Origin: Verrucomicrobiota bacterium | Lineage (GTDB): Bacteria > Verrucomicrobiota > Verrucomicrobiia > Chthoniobacterales > UBA10450 | Reading direction: 5' to 3' | NCBI GenBank assembly: GCA_003219945.1 | Contig: QHQV01000044.1 | Coordinates: 1 to 7,091 of the forward strand | DNA length: 7,091 bases | Shown: piece after piece, positions 5,767-7,091 of the stretch | How positions within the stretch are numbered: position 1 is the first letter of the stretch | Layout of the letters: the number at the start of each line of letters is the position of its first letter | The notes under the pieces: model-generated | What the model was told of the DNA's origin: nothing | The model's database searches: none | The model's input: the letters and a program-made list of their open reading frames with translations, nothing else | Made by a program: the position numbers and the translations under genes

Positions 5767-7014
5767 TCACCGCGAATGATTTCCCTTGGGTAGCAGGTAA
5801 TGAGTAACGGTCCATTCGCCGATACTGCTCCCGGCTTGCAATCCGTCCTCGCTTGCCGAGCGGAAGTGAATGCCCCCGTATATTCTGCTCAATGCCGCTT
5901 CCTCAGCTGCGTCCTGGCACGTCGAAAAGCTGCGGAACACTCCCGGAAGAAAATCCGAGCCGGTCGTGAACGGGAGATCTTCCGTCCCAAAAAAGAGCGG
6001 GAGCACAGTCGCGGCGGCAGCGCTAAACGTGCTGTGCCCCGAGGTGTAATCCGGGAATGGTGGCGTCACAATGAATGACATCCAGTTCAGTTGCGGCTCG
6101 GCAAAGGCAATCGCGGTTACCGGTCGCCAGAAATGGTACGTGTACTTGGAACAAATGGCAGCGTCTGCCATTGCAATGTTCAAGAGCGCAAACAATCTCA
6201 CATTTTCTTCCAGCGTGACGCCTCGCGTAGCACCAATAGTCTGCGCAATGCTGTTCCAGTGGCCGGGAGGCGTTTCGGTGCCCGCGCCATCGGCCCAAAA
6301 TAACGCTATCTCGGTCTGATCTTCTGTGCGCGTCGAACCGACAAGAGCACCGAGCTCTTTGACCTCCTCGTAGTCCGCAGCGTACTGCTGGCTTTCGAGA
6401 GCCGGCGGCCCGGGCGGACGAAACTGCGATGGGCTGCTCATTCCAAACGGCGCGACGAATCCCCATTGCGGCAACAAATAAGGAAGAAACGCCGGAGGCG
6501 TCGGAATCCAAACACCAGGACCACTGCCGCCAGGTGGCTGAACCACGGCATTGGAACCATCACCCGTCCGCGCCGCGAGGATTTGGGTCGCGACGAATTA
6601 GCCCCATGCGATGCCATTTGTCTTTTGTGGGCCGTTCGGAATGCCAGCGAGAATCGCGGCGTGAAGCCCATCGAAGATAGATGTGTGGCTTGGAAACAGG
6701 CTGAGAAGCGCTTGGTGCGCAGCGGCACTGGCAGCAGCTACGCGAGAGGCACTGGTCGGCACTGCACTCGGCACCAGGTAGGGTTCATGGGTGCGCGCGA
6801 TGCCATTCACAGCATCATAGATCGCAGCGTGAGCAATCGCGAGACTGCGAGAGGCAACCGGTGGCACTGTTCTGTCGGCGCGAATTGCATCCAGTGCTGC
6901 GTTGTTCCAGTCGGTGGCAACATCGGCGCTGGCAGGAATAGCGATGATGTTCGAGCCAAGATTAATGACGCCAATAAACGCTACGAAAAGCGAACCTCTG
7001 ATGACCCTGTGCAT
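5767..7014 (-). pseudogene. Exported vanadium-haloperoxidase/PAP2-family protein interrupted by an in-frame ochre codon
   Basis: Two open stretches (7014-6598 and 6546-5767) lie in the same frame and are joined by TAA at 6600-6598. Reading through gives a single protein of about 415 residues: GIAWG, stop, FVATQILAARTGDGSNAVV. Vanadium haloperoxidases oxidise halides with peroxide, and related PAP2 proteins are phosphatases. Motifs, counting through from ATG 7014: Lys290 with Arg297-Pro (KYTYHFWRP), SGH at 325-327 (PDYTSGHSTF), and Ser376-Arg377 with His383 (SRIYGGIHF). These are the vanadate- or phosphate-binding set, all present. The N-terminus is a Sec signal peptide (MHRVIRGSLFVAF, cleavage likely after PASA). 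The ochre probably replaced Glu or Gln by one base change. Either the gene is freshly inactivated, or the stop is read through or a sequencing error. Confidence 0.82.
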
Positions 7015-7023
7015 AGCGGTCAT

Positions 7024-7030
7024 TCCTTAG
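7024..7030 (-). promoter_or_regulatory. Ribosome binding site deciding the haloperoxidase start
   Basis: The minus strand reads CTAAGGA here. It abuts the ATG at 7023 directly, but sits nine bases before the ATG at 7014, so the second ATG (MHRVIRG) is the better start and gives a cleaner signal peptide. Confidence 0.65.
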
Positions 7031-7047
7031 GTAAATTGAATGACCAT

Positions 7048-7077
7048 TTTGTAGGGTTTAACGGGTACGTGTGTCAA
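7048..7077 (-). promoter_or_regulatory. Sigma-70-type promoter of the haloperoxidase gene
   Basis: A perfect -35 TTGACA (7077-7072) is followed after 18 bases by TACAAA (7053-7048), a four-of-six match to the -10 consensus. The predicted start of transcription is near 7041, a short leader before the ribosome site. Confidence 0.6.
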
Positions 7078-7091
7078 GCCTAATTTGATCC

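Noticed and set aside
6466..7083. Long plus-strand open frame opposite the haloperoxidase
   Set aside because: It is Arg- and Cys-rich with no domain pattern, while the minus strand shows signal peptide and catalytic motifs; an antisense shadow.
1..7091. CRISPR array, tRNA or rRNA genes
   Set aside because: No regularly spaced direct repeats and no cloverleaf-like or ribosomal sequence were seen on either strand.

Overview
The window looks like chromosomal DNA of a moderately GC-rich, free-living Gram-negative bacterium. Gene content and the abundance of short palindromic intergenic repeats fit a soil Verrucomicrobiota lineage (Spartobacteria/Chthoniobacterales type). That placement is inference from pattern, not a database result. 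Start sites mostly lack a strong Shine-Dalgarno, and intergenic spaces are crowded with hairpin repeats.

Layout, left to right. 1-1790 (minus strand) is metH, cobalamin-dependent methionine synthase. Its N-terminal homocysteine-binding module (about 711-1790) is intact. A REP-associated tyrosine transposase (RAYT) element with 49-bp inverted hairpin ends (111-687) sits exactly in the linker before the pterin-binding module. The transposase reads in frame with the metH N-terminus, giving a 564-residue chimeric frame that stops at 96. The rest of metH resumes in another frame at 103, overlapping that stop, and runs off the left edge. 1791-2342 has no intact gene: it holds a perfect 16-bp palindrome upstream of metH, degenerate short repeats, a small GC hairpin, the 3' remnant of an unknown plus-strand gene, and a 61-bp inverted-repeat element. 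2343-3524 (minus) is an FAD/NAD(P)-dependent reductase. 3525-3725 is a divergent intergenic region with a two-hairpin repeat. 3726-4316 (plus) is a SatP/YaaH-type acetate/succinate transporter.

4317-5036 (plus) is a decayed secreted-type protein with two peptidoglycan-binding repeats split over three frames. 5080-5151 is a second two-hairpin repeat of the same design as the one at 3588-3655. 5221-5553 (plus) is a small helical DUF4404-like protein. 5767-7014 (minus) is a vanadium-haloperoxidase/PAP2-family exported protein with all recognisable active-site motifs but one in-frame ochre codon; it has a good promoter and ribosome site at the right edge.

The genes do not form one operon or pathway: each unit appears separately transcribed. 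The theme of the window is genome wear: a transposase inside a housekeeping gene at a domain boundary, one multiply frameshifted gene, one nonsense-interrupted gene, one gene remnant, and several dispersed palindromes. Either this is a locus under relaxed selection, or part of the damage is assembly error. The metH-RAYT chimera is the observation most worth following. I see no CRISPR array, tRNA, rRNA, riboswitch or defence system.
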